64,000 nucleotides of DNA from CBDEFX01 sp965237635 (GTDB taxonomy: Bacteria > Chloroflexota > Dehalococcoidia > Lucifugimonadales > CAUZJF01). This document shows, one piece after another, positions 62,881 to 64,000 of the stretch. The position numbers were made by a program, and so were the translations under genes. Numbering within the stretch: the stretch's first letter is position 1; the number at the start of each line of letters is the position of its first letter. The notes under the pieces were generated by a model, which worked only from the letters and a program-made list of their open reading frames with translations, made no database searches and had not been told where the DNA came from. The stretch is taken from NCBI GenBank assembly GCA_965237635.1, contig CBDEFX010000001.1, positions 868,001 through 932,000 of the forward strand, in the 5' to 3' direction.

Positions 62881-63384
62881 CTATTCTCCGAGGGAGAACC
62901 TGGCGAACCTCCGGATCCGAACGTTCTCCCCCACCTTGGCGATTGTCTCGCTCACTATGTCCCTCACCGTCTTGGGAGGGTCCTTGATAAACGACTGTTC
63001 CATCAGACAGGCCTGTTGAGGGTCGGCGTCTTCTCCTTCGGGGATGTCAGCACGGTCTATGTATAAGGGCGCCATGGCGGCTACCTGCATAGCGACGTCG
63101 TGGGCCAGGCTCTTGAAGTCGGGGGTACGCGCCACGAAATCCGTCTCGCAGTTGACCTCGACTATCGCCCCTACCCGGCCACCGCTGTGAATATACGCTT
63201 CTACGAGACCCTCGTTCGTAGCCCTCGACGATTTCTTCGCCGCAGCGCCGATTCCTTGTTTTCTTAGTATCTCCTGGGCCTTGTCTATGTCTCCGTCGGC
63301 GGACTCTAGTGCTCTCTTGGAGTCCATGATCCCGGCGCCGGACTGGTCTCTTAGGGCTTTGACGAGCTCTGTCGTTACTTCCAA
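62881..63384 (-). CDS. tsf: Elongation factor Ts
   Basis: The 167-residue factor exchanges GDP for GTP on EF-Tu. LVKALRDQSGAGIMDSKRAL contains the UBA-like domain and GAIVEVNCETDFVARTP the core motif; DFV is the interaction segment. It is a short form with one core subdomain, as in many thermophilic and Chloroflexota lineages. It starts at TTG 63384 with AGGAG six bases upstream. A MITE and a dispersed repeat separate it from rpsB. Confidence 0.94.
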   Translation of the reverse strand: MEVTTELVKALRDQSGAGIMDSKRALESADGDIDKAQEILRKQGIGAAAKKSSRATNEGLVEAYIHSGGRVGAIVEVNCETDFVARTPDFKSLAHDVAMQVAAMAPLYIDRADIPEGEDADPQQACLMEQSFIKDPPKTVRDIVSETIAKVGENVRIRRFARFSLGE

Positions 63385-63429
63385 GGCTTCTCCTACCCAC
63401 CGACTTTGTACTTAGAGTCGTATGCCTGT

Positions 63430-63513
63430 CCTGAGCAAGGTCGAAGGGTCGAACCACCATCCCGGCCCTCCAACCTGGACGTAGGACGTAGGGGCGGGTT
63501 TCAAACCCGCCCT
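63430..63513. repeat. Dispersed repeat, uninterrupted copy (with REP-like hairpin)
   Basis: From CCTGAGCAAGGTCGAAGGGT through CAACCTGGACGTAGG to a hairpin with GGGCGGGTTT arms (63492-63512). The same sequence, split by IS481 copy 1, is at 10930-10979 plus 12268-12300. Here GGACGTA is doubled. Confidence 0.65.
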
Positions 63514-63566
63514 CTTTGACGGGAGACGAAACAGGTGAGGGTGTCCCCATCCTCTTTGCGCAAAGT

Positions 63567-63729
63567 TGATTCTCTCGTAAAAAGTCTGTTCAGGTCGAAT
63601 TAGAACAACCGTGCCCACGCCTGGGTACAATATACAGTCTCTGTTCCGTATACTACCCCAACATACGGTAGCGCTCAGATGTGCTAAATCGCTAGAACTT
63701 CCTCAAACCGGGTTTTTACGAGGGAATCA
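63567..63729. mobile_element. 163-bp MITE with IS1182-type termini (copy 2)
   Basis: Termini are TGATTCTCTCGTAAAAAG (left) and TGATTCCCTCGTAAAAAC (right, reverse). AAGT flanks both sides (63563-63566 and 63730-63733), a 4-bp target duplication. It is the same length as, and highly similar to, copy 1 at 10647-10809. It lies right after the rpsB stop; one base of the duplication is part of the stop codon (63733). Confidence 0.88.
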
Positions 63730-63732
63730 AAG

Positions 63733-64000
63733 TTACTCGGTCTGAGGGGCAGTCGATTCGGCCTCGTCTGCGCCACCTTCGGCGGTCGCTTCGTCTTGTA
63801 TTGCCTCAGGCTCGGATGGTAACTCCGTCTCACCGGTATCGGCTGCCGCGACCGATCCCACTCCGACATCGTCCACCGCAGTCGGCGTCGGCTCTGCTGA
63901 GATCGTGGGCCGAAGTCCCTGATCTCGGTCCTCCTCTTCCGGCCCCTCTGCGGCAAGCTCGTCCAACATGGCAACCCGCCGGTTCTTGCCCTCAATGACA
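63733..64000 (-). CDS. rpsB: 30S ribosomal protein S2, C-terminal part (partial)
   Basis: Only the last 88 or so residues lie in the window; the rest is beyond the right edge. It begins VIEGKNRRVAMLDELAAEGP, plausible as the end of the S2 core, and continues as a long acidic, Ala/Pro/Thr-rich tail (TISAEPTPTAVDDVG, EAIQDEATAEGGADEAEST). Assignment rests mainly on its position directly upstream of tsf; the tail is low-complexity, so confidence is moderate. Confidence 0.7.
   Translation of the reverse strand, partial: VIEGKNRRVAMLDELAAEGPEEEDRDQGLRPTISAEPTPTAVDDVGVGSVAAADTGETELPSEPEAIQDEATAEGGADEAESTAPQTE

Overview
The window looks like a chromosomal segment of a Chloroflexota bacterium, probably Dehalococcoidia/SAR202-like. 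This is inferred from the mix of conserved hypothetical proteins, the two-gene HflK/HflC set, a Tes-like radical SAM enzyme, the order proS-ispG-rseP-dxr-cdsA-uppS-frr-pyrH-tsf-rpsB and the moderately high GC content; no rRNA is present to confirm it. The standard bacterial code is used: TGA ends many intact genes.

Layout. 1-4.6 kb: an MrfA/YprA-type helicase running off the left edge, MgtC, DUF503, a conserved hypothetical and an HAD phosphatase. 4.7-9 kb: a membrane-anchored zincin-like protein, HflK/HflC, and a PEBP lipoprotein gene interrupted by an in-frame TGA. 9.1-16.1 kb: a potassium uptake locus (TrkH, three TrkA-type regulators, a UspA protein) split by an IS481-family element, then prephenate dehydratase. 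16.2-22.8 kb: YtxH/DUF948 envelope proteins, an MfnB-like enzyme with a TusA-like tail, a DapA-family aldolase, RDD protein, DUF3052 and RecG. 23-31 kb: an intact IS481-family copy, a DegV/FakA fatty-acid kinase pair, ribosomal protein L28, HemA and the Tes-like radical SAM protein. 30-41.6 kb: aconitase, ferredoxin, two Rossmann dehydrogenases, Cmk-PlsC, GlmS, an FHA-winged helix protein and a receptor-type Ser/Thr kinase with a frameshifted 3' end. 41.8-50.2 kb: glutaryl-CoA dehydrogenase with a class III CoA-transferase, a NUDT6-like Nudix protein, FTR1 iron permease, a frameshifted DtxR/MntR regulator, an Apd1-like sucrase/ferredoxin protein and an alpha/beta hydrolase. 50.2-53.3 kb: a luciferase-like monooxygenase gene split by a complete IS1182-type element. 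53.6-64 kb: a minus-strand housekeeping block for proline charging, isoprenoid (MEP) and phospholipid synthesis, ribosome recycling, UMP kinase, EF-Ts and S2, interrupted by a decayed MNT-HEPN pair.

Mobile DNA. Two nearly identical IS481-family copies lie in opposite orientation about 10.7 kb apart; the first carries a one-base deletion. The IS1182-type element has terminal repeats beginning TGATTCCCTCG and a TGCT target duplication. Two 163-bp non-coding elements share those termini and have their own 4-bp duplications (ATAT, AAGT), so they look like MITEs moved by this transposase. Short dispersed palindromes fill most longer intergenic gaps.

At least five genes besides the IS carry a single-base lesion near an otherwise recognisable end (PEBP, kinase, DtxR, luciferase-like monooxygenase, HepT). 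These may be real decay or residual assembly errors. The most interesting candidates are the kinase whose sensor domain looks like a dead metallopeptidase, the MfnB-TusA fusion, the bacterial Tes homologue and the IS1182/MITE family.
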